Below, one piece after another: positions 35,378 through 43,776 of a stretch of DNA of 64,000 nucleotides. Each line of letters starts with the position of its first letter. Positions within the stretch are counted from its first letter, which is position 1. This DNA is from Tessaracoccus defluvii (GTDB lineage Bacteria > Actinomycetota > Actinomycetes > Propionibacteriales > Propionibacteriaceae). The notes below the pieces were generated by a model that saw nothing but the letters and a program-made list of their open reading frames with translations, did no database searches and was not told the origin of the DNA. A program made the translations under genes and the position numbers. The stretch is taken from the NCBI RefSeq assembly GCF_014489575.1, contig NZ_CP060789.1, positions 186,001 to 250,000 on the forward strand, in the 5' to 3' direction.

Positions 35378-35412
35378 GTGTCAACACCTTCCCGCTCGGC
35401 CAGCACGCCTGA
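35314..35412 (+). CDS. Possible 32-aa peptide preceding the RIO kinase
   Basis: ATG 35314 stands 8 bases after a near-perfect ribosome site (GGAAGGAGGT), the best of this region, and reads MSRHSYTRCRPAARPSN ... FPLGQHA. It overlaps the start of the kinase gene in another frame. It could be a leader peptide that couples translation, or the true N-terminus of a longer protein disturbed by a lost base. No family is recognised. Confidence 0.4.
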   Translation: MSRHSYTRCRPAARPSNSRRTRVNTFPLGQHA

Positions 35413-36292
35413 GCGCAACCACGTCGATTCCGACGACGACGCCGTCGTCGCACCACGCCCAACTGGTCCCTCCGGGGTCCGCGCATCCTCCGCGGTCCAG
35501 TGGGACGTCACCGTCCTCGCGCCACCGGGCGGCGACCGCTGGACCACCTGGGATGAACTCGGAGTCTCCCACGGCCCTCAGCCGCGACCCAGCTGGGTGA
35601 TCACCTCGGGCGAGGCCTTCGACACCGAACTGGGCATCCTCAAGTCCGGCAAGGAAGCCGACGTCCACCTGATCGAGCGGACCGGTCCCGATGGCGCCTG
35701 CCTGCTCGCCGCGAAACGGTACCGAGGCGCCGACCACCGCCTCTTCCGCCGTGACGACGCCTACCAGGCGGGCCGCCGCCACCAGAAGTCCCGACAGCGG
35801 CGCGCGATCGCCAACCGCAGCACGTTCGGGCGCGGCCTGATCGCTGGGATGTGGGCAGAAGCCGAGTGGCTGGCGCTGTGCCGACTGTGGGGCTCCGGGG
35901 TGCGCGTGCCCTATCCCGTCAGCCACGACGGCGAGGAACTGCTCATGGAGTTCATCGACGACGGCCTCGGCCATGCCGCTCCCCGGCTCGCCCAGAGCCG
36001 CCCCGGCCCGGAGGCCCTGGCGGCACTCTGGGAGCAGTTCCGGCTGGTGGTGCTCACCCTCGCCGAGGACGGCTTCGCCCACGGCGACCTGTCGCCTTAC
36101 AACCTGCTCGTCACGGCGTCGAATGAGCTTGTCGTCATCGACCTGCCGCAACTGGTCGACGTCACCGTCAACCCGCAGGGGATCGAGTTCCTGCACCGCG
36201 ACGTGATGAACGTCTCACGTTGGTTTGTCGCCCGGGGTGCGGCGGAGGGAGGGGAAGAGCTGTTCGCTGAGGCGCTGGCGCGGCTGTACTGA
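35378..36292 (+). CDS. RIO-type serine/threonine kinase
   Basis: A 304-aa atypical kinase. The nucleotide loop ILKSGKEADVHLIER with the ATP-binding Lys in LAAKRYRG, the catalytic HGDLSPYNLLV, and VVIDLPQLVD as metal-binding loop are the RIO1 signatures. The cytosolic bacterial targets are unknown. The GTG at 35378 is a conservative start; the first 60 residues look disordered, and the upstream ribosome site at about 35299 suggests that start choice is uncertain. Confidence 0.85.
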   Translation: MSTPSRSASTPERNHVDSDDDAVVAPRPTGPSGVRASSAVQWDVTVLAPPGGDRWTTWDELGVSHGPQPRPSWVITSGEAFDTELGILKSGKEADVHLIERTGPDGACLLAAKRYRGADHRLFRRDDAYQAGRRHQKSRQRRAIANRSTFGRGLIAGMWAEAEWLALCRLWGSGVRVPYPVSHDGEELLMEFIDDGLGHAAPRLAQSRPGPEALAALWEQFRLVVLTLAEDGFAHGDLSPYNLLVTASNELVVIDLPQLVDVTVNPQGIEFLHRDVMNVSRWFVARGAAEGGEELFAEALARLY

Positions 36293-36297
36293 CGGTG

Positions 36298-36567
36298 TCA
36301 GCGGCCGTTGCGCTCCCGGTGGGCGCACCCCGGCCAGCAGCACGGACGGCGCTGCCCACCGGCGAGCTGGGAGACGGCGCGCTCGATGCGGCGCACCCTG
36401 GTCTCCGCCAACTTGCCCTCCGCCACGAAGCAGAGCCACTCGTTGCGGGCCAGCGGGGTGATGTCGAGCCAGGCGGCGAGTGCGGCCTCCTCATCGCGCA
36501 GGGCGGCGGCGAGGTCGGCGTGCATCTCGGTGTGGACGGTGCCCACGGGCAGCTCGGTGGTCTTCAC
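36298..36567 (-). CDS. YdeI/OmpD-associated (OmdA) family small protein
   Basis: An 89-aa protein with the OmdA core (DLAAALRDEEAALAAWLDITPLARNEWLCFVAEGKLAETRVRRIERAVSQLAGGQRRPCCWPG). Members are linked to bacteriocin or antimicrobial-peptide tolerance, with little biochemistry. The tail has CCWPGCAH, as in many relatives with short zinc-like ends. It is convergent with the RIO kinase gene, 5 bp apart. Confidence 0.72.
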   Translation of the reverse strand: MKTTELPVGTVHTEMHADLAAALRDEEAALAAWLDITPLARNEWLCFVAEGKLAETRVRRIERAVSQLAGGQRRPCCWPGCAHRERNGR

Positions 36568-36631
36568 CGGCCCAGCCTAACGCCGTCGGCGCGGCTGGCG
36601 AACCGGTGGAGACCACCGAGCGCAGCGTCGG

Positions 36632-38308
36632 TCAGACAGCTGGCGCGATCCAGACCGTCGTGTCGCCTGGAACCGTCGCCCCGGACGCCTCTCCGCTGGA
36701 GAGCACCACGACGCCGGCGATAGGGCCCAGCTCGAAGGGCTCCGAACCGAAGTTCGTGACCACCTCCCAGCCGTTGGGGCGGGCGTAGCGCAGCACATCG
36801 TCCCTGCCGGTGTCGATCCACCGCAGCTCCTCGTCGGCCTGCAGTTCGCCGCGCAGCTCGAGTGCGCGCCGGTACAGCGACAGGGTCGAGCCCTCGACGC
36901 CGTCCAGCGCGTCGACGGCGTGTGCGCCGAACCAGGCCGGCTGCGGCAGGTGCGCCCCGCCGCTGCCGAATCCGAACGAAGAACCGGACGCCGTCCACGG
37001 CAGCGGCACGCGGCATCCGTCACGGCCCAGGCCGTCGTAGTCGGCTCCGCGGAAGAACGCGGGATCCTGCCGCTGCTCGGGGGTGATGGCGGCGACCTCG
37101 TGCAGGCCGAGTTCCTCGCCCTGGTACAGGTACGTGCTGCCGGGGAGGCCCAGTAGCAGCAGGGTGGCCGCCCGGGCCCGGCGCAGGCCGAGCTCCCGGT
37201 CCAGCGCGTCCTCGGGGCCGCCGGCGGCGATCCACTCCGTGCCCTGCTTGACCGTGCGCCCGTTCAGCGGTGCGAGGCCGTAGCGGGTGGCGTGCCGGGT
37301 GACGTCGTGGTTCGAGAGCACCCACGTCGTTGACGAGCCGGTCGCCGCGGCCTGGGCGAGATTGTCGGTGATGATCGTGCGGAACTGGGCGGCATCGAAG
37401 TCGGCGACCAGCAGATCGAAGTTGAACGCCTGCCCGAGGCTGTCGGCCGAGGCGTACTTGGCGCGACGCTCGGGCGTCTCCACCCATGCCTCCGCGACGG
37501 CGGTCCGCGGTGGGTCGTAGGAGTTGAACACCTCGCGCCATCCCGCGTAGACCTCGTGCACATCGTCGCGGTCGAAGAGCGGATGGTTGCCGTCGCGGGG
37601 GATCTCCTCGAGCTGCGAGGTGGACGGCAGCGGCTCCGTGAGGTCCTTCGTCAGCATGTGGGCGACGTCGATGCGGAACCCGTCGACGCCGCGGTCGGAC
37701 CAGAAGCGCAGGGTCGTGAGGAAGTCGGCGCGGACCTCGGGGTGGGCCCAGTTCAGGTCAGGCTGCTCCACAGCGAAGTGGTGGTAGTACCACTGGCCGT
37801 CCTCGACGCGCTCCCACCCTGCGCCACCGAAGGTCGACTGCCAGTCGGTCGGCGGCAGTTCCCCGTCGACGCCGGTTCCCTCGCGGAAGATGTAGCGCTC
37901 GCGGGCGGCGGACCCGCGCCCGGCGGCCAGGGCCTCCTGGAACCAGGCGTGCTGGTCGGAGGTGTGGTTCGGGACGATGTCGACGACGACCTTGATTCCG
38001 CGGGAGTGAAGGGCGGCCACCATCGCGTCGAAGTCGGCCAACGTCCCCAGCCGGGGATCGACGTCGCGGTAGTCGGCGACGTCGTAGCCGCCGTCGGCCA
38101 GCGCCGACGGGTAGAAGGGGCTCAGCCAGACGGCGTCGATCCCGAGGGAGGCGAGGTAGTCGGCGCGCGACATGATGCCGGGGATGTCGCCGATGCCGTC
38201 ACCGTCCGAGTCGGCGAAGCTGCGGGGGTAGATCTGGTACACGACGGCCTGGCGCCACCACTGCGCGGCCTTCTGGTTTGCTATGTCGGGGACGAGGGCA
38301 TCAGTCAT
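36632..38308 (-). CDS. GH13 alpha-glucosidase (oligo-1,6-glucosidase type)
   Basis: A cytosolic 558-aa enzyme starting at ATG 38308, chosen because AAGGAG precedes it and the family sequence begins QWWRQAVVYQIYPRSFADSDGDGIGDIPGI. The GH13 conserved regions are visible: VVDIVPNHTS (region I), DGFRIDVAHM with the nucleophile Asp (II), VAEAWV with the acid/base Glu (III) and VLSNHDVTRH (IV). It releases glucose from alpha-linked oligosaccharides. No sugar transporter is next to it. The last ~70 residues form the usual beta domain C. Confidence 0.92.
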   Translation of the reverse strand: MTDALVPDIANQKAAQWWRQAVVYQIYPRSFADSDGDGIGDIPGIMSRADYLASLGIDAVWLSPFYPSALADGGYDVADYRDVDPRLGTLADFDAMVAALHSRGIKVVVDIVPNHTSDQHAWFQEALAAGRGSAARERYIFREGTGVDGELPPTDWQSTFGGAGWERVEDGQWYYHHFAVEQPDLNWAHPEVRADFLTTLRFWSDRGVDGFRIDVAHMLTKDLTEPLPSTSQLEEIPRDGNHPLFDRDDVHEVYAGWREVFNSYDPPRTAVAEAWVETPERRAKYASADSLGQAFNFDLLVADFDAAQFRTIITDNLAQAAATGSSTTWVLSNHDVTRHATRYGLAPLNGRTVKQGTEWIAAGGPEDALDRELGLRRARAATLLLLGLPGSTYLYQGEELGLHEVAAITPEQRQDPAFFRGADYDGLGRDGCRVPLPWTASGSSFGFGSGGAHLPQPAWFGAHAVDALDGVEGSTLSLYRRALELRGELQADEELRWIDTGRDDVLRYARPNGWEVVTNFGSEPFELGPIAGVVVLSSGEASGATVPGDTTVWIAPAV

Positions 38309-38445
38309 GCGGGGACTCCTTGAGTTCGTCATCGTCAGATTCTCCGGAGAGTCTGCCACGCGGACCTGTCGTCGATCCGGGTGATGCCATCGCAGCGGTA
38401 GCTGGCCTTCAGGGGTGACGCAGGGGAGCCCTGGAAATGAAAGAA

Positions 38446-38463
38446 CCCCTGGATAACCAGGGG
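38446..38463 (-). terminator. Intrinsic terminator of the tRNA cluster
   Basis: CCCCTGG-ATAA-CCAGGGG, followed on the minus strand by a T-rich run (TTCTTTC), just beyond the tRNA-Phe 3' end. Confidence 0.8.
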
Positions 38464-38469
38464 CTTCTG

Positions 38470-38543
38470 TGGCCAGGGCCGGGATCGAACCGGCGACCTT
38501 TCACTTTTCAGGCGAACGCTGCTACCAGCTGAGCTACCTGGCC
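38470..38543 (-). tRNA. tRNA-Phe (anticodon GAA)
   Basis: The minus strand folds into a 74-nt tRNA: acceptor GGCCAGG/CCTGGCC, anticodon loop CTGAAAA (GAA), T-arm CGGTTCGATCCCG and discriminator A. The D-arm has one unusual base (GGTAGCAGC). CCA is not encoded. Confidence 0.92.
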
Positions 38544-38569
38544 GGTGGCCTGGCTTTCGCCTGACCTAG

Positions 38570-38643
38570 CGACCCCGACGGGACTCGAACCCGCGACCTC
38601 CGCCGTGACAGGGCGGCGCGCTAACCAACTGCGCTACGGGGCC
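38570..38643 (-). tRNA. tRNA-Asp (anticodon GTC)
   Basis: Minus-strand 74-nt tRNA with acceptor GGCCCCG/CGGGGTC, anticodon loop CTGTCAC (GTC), T-loop GGTTCGAGTCC and discriminator G. CCA is not encoded. Confidence 0.93.
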
Positions 38644-38768
38644 AATTTCTTGACCTGCTGGCTGAGCCAGCCCGGTAACTATAGCGTGACTCTCGCCTCG
38701 CTGTCACATCAGGCAAAAGCCCTTGTGGCTACCGGTTTGGGCCACCTCCAAGGGAGGTGGACCCTTCG

Positions 38769-38841
38769 CATCCCCAACGGGATTCGAACCCGTGCTGCCG
38801 CCGTGAAAGGGCGGAGTCCTAGGCCGCTAGACGATGGGGAC
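38769..38841 (-). tRNA. tRNA-Glu (anticodon TTC)
   Basis: Minus-strand 73-nt tRNA with acceptor GTCCCCA/TGGGGAT, anticodon loop CTTTCAC (TTC), T-loop GGTTCGAATCC and discriminator G. It lies 50 bp from the 3' end of the secreted SH3 protein gene. Confidence 0.93.
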
Positions 38842-38891
38842 CTAGCGTGGACCAGCATAGGGGGTGCTGGTCCCCGGTTTCAAACGACGGT

Positions 38892-40268
38892 TTACCCGTA
38901 GGTGTTGATGTGGACGTGGTCCTTGTGGTTGGCCGTGTCGCCGCCCCGGGAGGCCATGGCGCGCCAGCCCTCCTTGTTGCGGGCGACGGACCAGATCTTC
39001 TGGTCGAAGATGATGTAGTTGATGCCGTACTGCTTGGCGTTCGCCTGGTAGTACTTCGCGATCTCCCAGCCCAGGGCCGAGTTGCTCTTGTAGCTCGGGA
39101 TCATCACGTCGACGGCGCGGCCGGCCGGGTGATCGGGGGTGACGTCGCGGCGCCAGCCGTACATCGTCTTGATCTGCGGGTAGCGGCTCCAGATGTCACG
39201 GACGATCGACTTCACGTTCTCGTTGGTCTGATCGAGGCCGCTGGAGTAGCCCTTGTTCAGGGACGAGCCCGAGCCGGACCCGGTCGAGCCGCCGGTCGAC
39301 GGCTTGCTGGCCGAGACGTACTTGGCGGTGACCCACTTGACCGCGCCGTTGTGGACGATCTCGGCGCGTCCGTTCTCCACCTTGCCGGTGGTGGCGAGCG
39401 TGCCGCCCTTCGGGATCTCGCCGCTGTAGGAGGTGCCCTTCGAGGCGGCCCAGATGTTGAGGACCGTGGTGGCGTACTTGGTCGTCGTCGCCGGGGCCTC
39501 GGGGACGGCGGGGCCGGTCGCCGAGTCGTCGACGGCCACGAGGTACTTGGCGTTGACCCAGCGGACGGCGTTGTTGTAGATGACCTGTGCCATCCCGTTC
39601 TCGGTCACGCCGGTCACGTCAAAGATCGTGCCCTTCGGGGCGTCGCCGAGGTTCGTGAAGCCGGTCGTGGACGTCGTGCGGACCATGAGGGCGGTGGTGC
39701 CGCGCTTCTTGCCGACGACCTTCGGGAGCGCCTCCTGATAGGCGTCCTCGGAGCTGCCGCTGAGGTAGCGGGTCGAGCCCCAGAGGGTCACGCCCTTGTA
39801 GGTCAACTGGGCGAAGTCGTTGTTCACCTTGCCGGTGAGCACGACCTGGGTGCCACGCTGGACGGTGTAGCGGATCGAGTCACGCGTCGACGGGCCGGTG
39901 CGGAGGTTGAGGTTGGCGGTCGTGTAGACGGCGCCGGTCGTCGACTCGGACGTTCCGTTGCCGGAGCTCGCGGAGCCGCTCTTCATCAGGTACGCGCTTG
40001 CCACGTAGGCGGTCTTGCCGTTCCAGGTCACCTTCGTCCAGCCGTTGCTCGAACCGGAGGCGGTGAGCTTGTCGCCCTTGTTCAGGACGGTGAGGCTTTT
40101 GTTGGAGGTCGAGGGGCCGGTACGGACATGCACGCGCGTCGTCGTGGTGACCTGTCCGTCGAGCGCATCCGCGCCGGGCGTCAGTGCGATCGTTCCGAGT
40201 CCCTGGACCAGGATGGCCAGACTGGTCGCTGCTGCGAAGCCGCGCAGTCCCCTGAGTGCCTTGTTCAC
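38892..40268 (-). CDS. Secreted multi-SH3b cell-wall protein with C-terminal peptidase-like domain
   Basis: A 458-aa exported protein. The signal peptide is residues 1-35 (ATSLAILVQGLGTIALTPGADA). Four bacterial SH3-like repeats follow (TRVHVRTGPSTSNKSLTVLNKGD; LNLRTGPSTRDSIRYTVQRGT; MVRTTSTTGFTNLGDAPKGT; LNIWAASKGTSYSGEIPKGG), then a Gly/Ser linker and a C-terminal domain (RYPQIKTMYGWRRDVTPDHPAGRAVDVMI ... HKDHVHI) with the HxxxxxxD and HxH zinc-ligand pattern of VanY/M15-like peptidases. It probably binds and trims peptidoglycan. The long 5' region contains a strong hairpin. Confidence 0.85.
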   Translation of the reverse strand: MNKALRGLRGFAAATSLAILVQGLGTIALTPGADALDGQVTTTTRVHVRTGPSTSNKSLTVLNKGDKLTASGSSNGWTKVTWNGKTAYVASAYLMKSGSASSGNGTSESTTGAVYTTANLNLRTGPSTRDSIRYTVQRGTQVVLTGKVNNDFAQLTYKGVTLWGSTRYLSGSSEDAYQEALPKVVGKKRGTTALMVRTTSTTGFTNLGDAPKGTIFDVTGVTENGMAQVIYNNAVRWVNAKYLVAVDDSATGPAVPEAPATTTKYATTVLNIWAASKGTSYSGEIPKGGTLATTGKVENGRAEIVHNGAVKWVTAKYVSASKPSTGGSTGSGSGSSLNKGYSSGLDQTNENVKSIVRDIWSRYPQIKTMYGWRRDVTPDHPAGRAVDVMIPSYKSNSALGWEIAKYYQANAKQYGINYIIFDQKIWSVARNKEGWRAMASRGGDTANHKDHVHINTYG

Positions 40269-40596
40269 GTCGTTCCTCCACGTTGGATGGTCGGACGTGT
40301 CGCCTCCTCAGGGCAGATGCCCTCGACACGTCCGGCCGCTGGAGGGGACGTTAAGAGGTGTGGGGGCCTCTGGCCAAGGGTGGTTGAGAGTTTGCTGAGA
40401 CGATCACAAGCCGACACGCCGCGCTGTGAGCAAGAACTACGACGGTGTGATTCCAGTGTGAAGCGTGGGGTTAAACCCTGGTTGACAAGGGAGTTTGCTC
40501 TCGGGGGTCACTGGGGTGGAACCCGGAGGGAGAGTTCGGAGGCCCAGAATTCTCAGGAACATGCTCAGGTCAAGTCGACCTTGAGGTTGACCCCCC
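40269..40596 (-). other. 328-bp upstream region of the secreted peptidase gene
   Basis: No protein-coding signal was found. The segment nearest the gene holds the hairpin described separately and a ribosome site (GTGGAGGAACGAC). The distal part has short imperfect repeats (TTGAGGTTGA, TTGAGGTTCG) around 40581-40612 next to a C7 run. A promoter is expected here but none is obvious. Confidence 0.5.
40292..40334 (-). promoter_or_regulatory. Strong stem-loop in the 5' leader of the secreted peptidase gene
   Basis: On the minus strand CGGACGTGTCG pairs perfectly with CGACACGTCCG (11 bp), enclosing a second stem AGGGCA/TGCCCT and an unpaired GAGGAGG. The element ends about 24 nt before the start codon. 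The GAGGAGG inside the structure resembles an anti-SD or decoy site. It does not match a riboswitch class I can name. Confidence 0.65.
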
Positions 40597-41253
40597 CTAG
40601 GTTGAGGTTCGTCCCTCCGGTTCAGGTTCGACCCAGGTACGGGCTCCGGTGCTCGACCAGTGCGCAGCCCTGCCCACCGCCGAGTCGGGAAGGTAGCCCG
40701 CCTGAAGATCGGCGGCCTCGAGCGATTCGATTCCCAGGAGTTCGGCGAGCCGTCGACGATCCTGCGTGGAGCCCGTCGCGGCCAGCACGGGGAGCCCCAC
40801 CGCGCGGCGGTTGGCGGCCAGCGTCGTCAGAACCTCGGGGTGCCACCCGGCCGCCACGATCGCCAGGGGATGCTCCGGGGTCGCGCCTGACAGGGGTCGG
40901 AGGAGTTCGCGCATGCTGGTGACGTCGCCGTCGACGACCAGCACCCGCGGTGTGTCGAGGGAGGCGCCGGCGCTGTTGGTGGCGAAGTCGGGATGCGCAT
41001 GCCCGAAGGCGAAACCTTCGCCTCGGCGTGGCAGGTCGCCGCCCTGGCCGCTCGACGGTGCGGGCATCGCGTCGATCTCGTCCTGCGTGACGTAGGTGGG
41101 GACGTTGCGGTCGACGGCCTCGACCCCGCGGGCCGGGGCCGGCTCGTCGGCGCCCGTCAGCCGCCGTCGTTCCCGACGGTCGAGCAGCAGCGCCCCTGCC
41201 AGCAGTGCTCCGCCAGCTAGCACGATCACGAGAAACCACGTCCAAGGGCCCAT
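40597..41253 (-). CDS. Membrane-anchored protein of unknown function
   Basis: A 218-aa protein with an N-terminal helix (WFLVIVLAGGALLAGALLL) then RRERRR, so the bulk is cytosolic. A low-complexity linker precedes a compact domain (TPRVLVVDGDVTSMRELLRPLSGATPEHPLAIVAAGWHPEVLTTLAANRRAVGLPVLAATGSTQDRRRLAELLGIESLEAADLQAGYLP). The alternation of strands and helices suggests an alpha/beta fold, faintly GroEL-apical-like. No family was recognised. It stands between the peptidase gene and tRNA-Lys. Confidence 0.7.
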   Translation of the reverse strand: MGPWTWFLVIVLAGGALLAGALLLDRRERRRLTGADEPAPARGVEAVDRNVPTYVTQDEIDAMPAPSSGQGGDLPRRGEGFAFGHAHPDFATNSAGASLDTPRVLVVDGDVTSMRELLRPLSGATPEHPLAIVAAGWHPEVLTTLAANRRAVGLPVLAATGSTQDRRRLAELLGIESLEAADLQAGYLPDSAVGRAAHWSSTGARTWVEPEPEGRTST

Positions 41254-41294
41254 GGGCTCAAGGGTGCCATGCGCGTCGCGCTAGACTGCCGAAC

Positions 41295-41367
41295 GCCCCT
41301 ATAGCTCAGTCGGTAGAGCAGTGGACTTTTAATCCATGGGTCGCGGGTTCGAGCCCCGCTGGGGGCA
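41295..41367 (+). tRNA. tRNA-Lys (anticodon TTT)
   Basis: 73-nt tRNA with acceptor GCCCCTA/TGGGGGC, D-arm GCTCAGTCGGTAGAGC, anticodon loop CTTTTAA (TTT), T-loop GGTTCGAGCCC and discriminator A. The sequence continues CCG, so CCA is not encoded. Confidence 0.95.
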
Positions 41368-41484
41368 CCGGTTGCGGGCCTAGTCAAAGTGGATGTGGGG
41401 CCGGATCGGTCGGATCGGGTCTGCGTGCCATGACAGCCATGACAACAGCCATCTATCTCCGCCATGTGGCCCGTCGGGGCGGCG

Positions 41485-42423
41485 TCACGCGAAGGAGCGC
41501 TGGCCCGCCGTCGCGGTGGCCCGGTAGCGGCGCGGCGTCGTTCCCGTCTCGCTGCGGAACTGGCGGTTGAAGTTCGACAGGTTCCCGAAGCCGACCTCGT
41601 AACAGATCTCCGACACCGGGGCCGACGTCGTGGCCAGCAGGTGGCAGGCGCGAATGATGCGCAGCCGGCGGACCATCTCGGCGAAGCCCCGGCCCGCGGC
41701 CCGAGTGAAGAAGCGCGAGAACGCGGACGGCGACATGTCCACCAGCGCCGCGACCTCCGGCAGGCGGATCTCCTCGGTGAGGTGTTCGGTGATGAAGTCC
41801 AACGCCGTGTTGACGCGGGCCTGGACCGCCGGATCCGTGGCTGCGGCAGCGCCGACTCCTGACAGTTCGCGCCGCTCATGCGGTGGGCACCTCGACAGGA
41901 CGGCGAACAGGCCGAACAGGTGATGAAGGCGCTCCACGCCCGTGCTCGCGCCGATCCGCTCCAGCGCCCGGGCGCCGGCGGCGGCCGTCCCCCCGAAGTA
42001 CTCCAACCCGCGGGCCGCTGAGTCGACCAGCCGCACGGCCTCCAGGGCATCGGGTGCCAGCCGGGCCAACTCGCGGAGGCTGTCGGGGTGAACCTGCAGC
42101 ACGACGTCGCGCCCCGGGATCGACTCGCCGGGCGCGAGATTGCTGATCCAGTTGTGGGGCAGGTGTGAGCCAATCAGCGTGAGGTGGCCCGGGGCGAACG
42201 CGCCGACGTGGTCCCCAACGAACGCGAGCCCAGTGCCGGAGCGGATGAGGTGGATCTCCACCTCGGGATGCGTGTGCCAGCGGGCCAGCGGATGTGGGTA
42301 GGCGTGTTCGTGCCATCGCACCATGCTGTCCAGGTCGGGGACGACGATCTCGCGGCTCGGTGGTCGCAGGCCGGGGAGTGCGGCGTCGCCTGTACCGGCC
42401 GAGGCCGCTCCCAGCGTGGCCAT
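41485..42423 (-). CDS. AraC-family regulator with cupin sensor domain
   Basis: A 312-aa regulator. ATG 42423 follows GGAGGAGGGCGGC, better than the frame start at 42477. The N-terminal cupin (RWHTHPEVEIHLIRSGTGLAFVGDHVGAFAPGHLTLIGSHLPHNW) is typical of sugar-sensing AraC proteins. The C-terminal double HTH is at about residues 205-305 (RLPEVAALVDMSPSAFSRFFTRAAGRGFAEMVRRLRIIRACHLLATTSAPVSEICYEVGFGNLSNFNRQF). It is divergent from the zinc alcohol dehydrogenase gene, 160 bp away, and probably controls it. Confidence 0.88.
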   Translation of the reverse strand: MATLGAASAGTGDAALPGLRPPSREIVVPDLDSMVRWHEHAYPHPLARWHTHPEVEIHLIRSGTGLAFVGDHVGAFAPGHLTLIGSHLPHNWISNLAPGESIPGRDVVLQVHPDSLRELARLAPDALEAVRLVDSAARGLEYFGGTAAAGARALERIGASTGVERLHHLFGLFAVLSRCPPHERRELSGVGAAAATDPAVQARVNTALDFITEHLTEEIRLPEVAALVDMSPSAFSRFFTRAAGRGFAEMVRRLRIIRACHLLATTSAPVSEICYEVGFGNLSNFNRQFRSETGTTPRRYRATATAGQRSFA

Positions 42424-42582
42424 GCCGCCCTCCTCCGCGCCGTCATCGGCCGCAGGGTACGGCCGGGTGGATGGCAAAAAAGTATCAGTAGCGGGCCCTC
42501 CCGGGTGCTAGAGGGAACCGTCCGGGCGGGCGAGACTGGTCGTCAGCCCCGGAGACCGATGAAGGCCTCCCCGCAGTGACTG

Positions 42583-43679
42583 ATGGGAACCGCCATGACG
42601 CCGACCACACCGCACGACCGCACCACGCCGCGCCCCGACGCCTCCTCGACCGCCGTCATGCGGCGCGCGCTCGTCGAGCCACTCACGGGCGTGCGGCTCG
42701 AGGAGCATCCCGTCCCGACCCCTGCCGCCGGCGAGGCGCTGATCGCCAGCAGCCTGGTGGGGATCTGCGGGACCGACACCCACGCCGTCGCCGGCCACCA
42801 CCCCTTCCTGACAAGCACCTACGTTCCCGGCCACGAGGCGGTGGGTGTCGTGGCCGGCCTCGGCGAAGGCACCACCGGGCTCGAGGTCGGTCAACGGGTC
42901 CTGCTCAAGCCGAACGTCGCCTGCGGCGAATGCGTCAACTGCGCGGCGGGGCGCACCAACGCCTGCGAACACCTGGCCTGGATCGGGTGCGACCCCTCCC
43001 GGGCGCTCTCGGGCGGGATGGCCGACTACTTCGTTGCGCCGCTGACCAACCTCTTCCCCATCCCTGATGACGTCGACGACGAGACCGCGGCACTCGTCGA
43101 ATGCCTGGCGACCCCGGTCCACGCCGTCCGGATCGCCGGTGACCTGACCGGCGCGCGGGTCGTCGTCCTCGGGGCCGGCAGCATCGGCGCGCTGACACTG
43201 GTGGCGGCCCGCCGCGCCGGTGCGGCCACCGTCGTCGTCACCGACACCGAGCCCGGCAAGCTGGAGCGGGCGCGGCGCATGGGCGCCGACGGTGCCGTCG
43301 ACGCCACCGCCCCGACGCCGACGAGCAGATCCGCGCCGCTCTCGGAGGACCCGCTGACGCGGTGCTCGACTGCGTCGCCACCGAGCGGTCGCTGTGTCAG
43401 GGCGTTGGCGTGCTGCGCCGCGCCGGTACCCTGCTGGTCGTCGGCGTCCCACCGCGCGAGGCGACGTTGCCGATGCCGATCATCCAGGACTTCGAGATCC
43501 GCATCCAGGGGTGCGCCGCCTACACCGAGGCCGACGTCGAGGCCGCGCTCGGCATCGCCCGGGCCGGAGGCATCCCCGTCGACGAACTCGTCTCCGCCAC
43601 CTACCCGCTCGACGACCTCGCGACGGCGTTCGAGACCGCCGCGGCGACCAGCTCGGGCAAGGTGCTGGTCACGCCGTAG
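42583..43679 (+). pseudogene. Zinc-dependent MDR alcohol/polyol dehydrogenase, frameshifted
   Basis: Reconstructed as about 365 aa. Catalytic zinc ligands are in GICGTDTH and GHEAVG, structural zinc in CGECVNCAAGRTNACE, and the Rossmann NAD loop is VVLGAGSIGALTL. After GAVDATAP the frame is lost near 43310; the downstream frame gives AVLDCVATERSLCQGVGVLRRAGTLLVVGVPP ... ATYPLDDLATAFETAAATSSGKVLVTP. Adding one C to GCCCCGACG restores APDADEQIRAALGGPADAVLDC. The class (sorbitol or threonine dehydrogenase-like) suggests polyol oxidation under the neighbouring AraC regulator. Probably live if the missing base is an error. Confidence 0.78.
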
Positions 43680-43776
43680 CAGGGAACCGGCGAACCTCAC
43701 CCCTGAGGGTGGGGCGCCGGTGCCTCCCGGGTAGGGTGCCGCCAAACACATCGCTTGCGACCGTGGGGGAGACGGC

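Noticed and set aside
40269..40596. ydaO-type (cyclic di-AMP) riboswitch before the SH3/peptidase gene
   Set aside because: Such riboswitches can precede wall-hydrolase genes, but the expected conserved segments were not found; only a simple nested hairpin is present.
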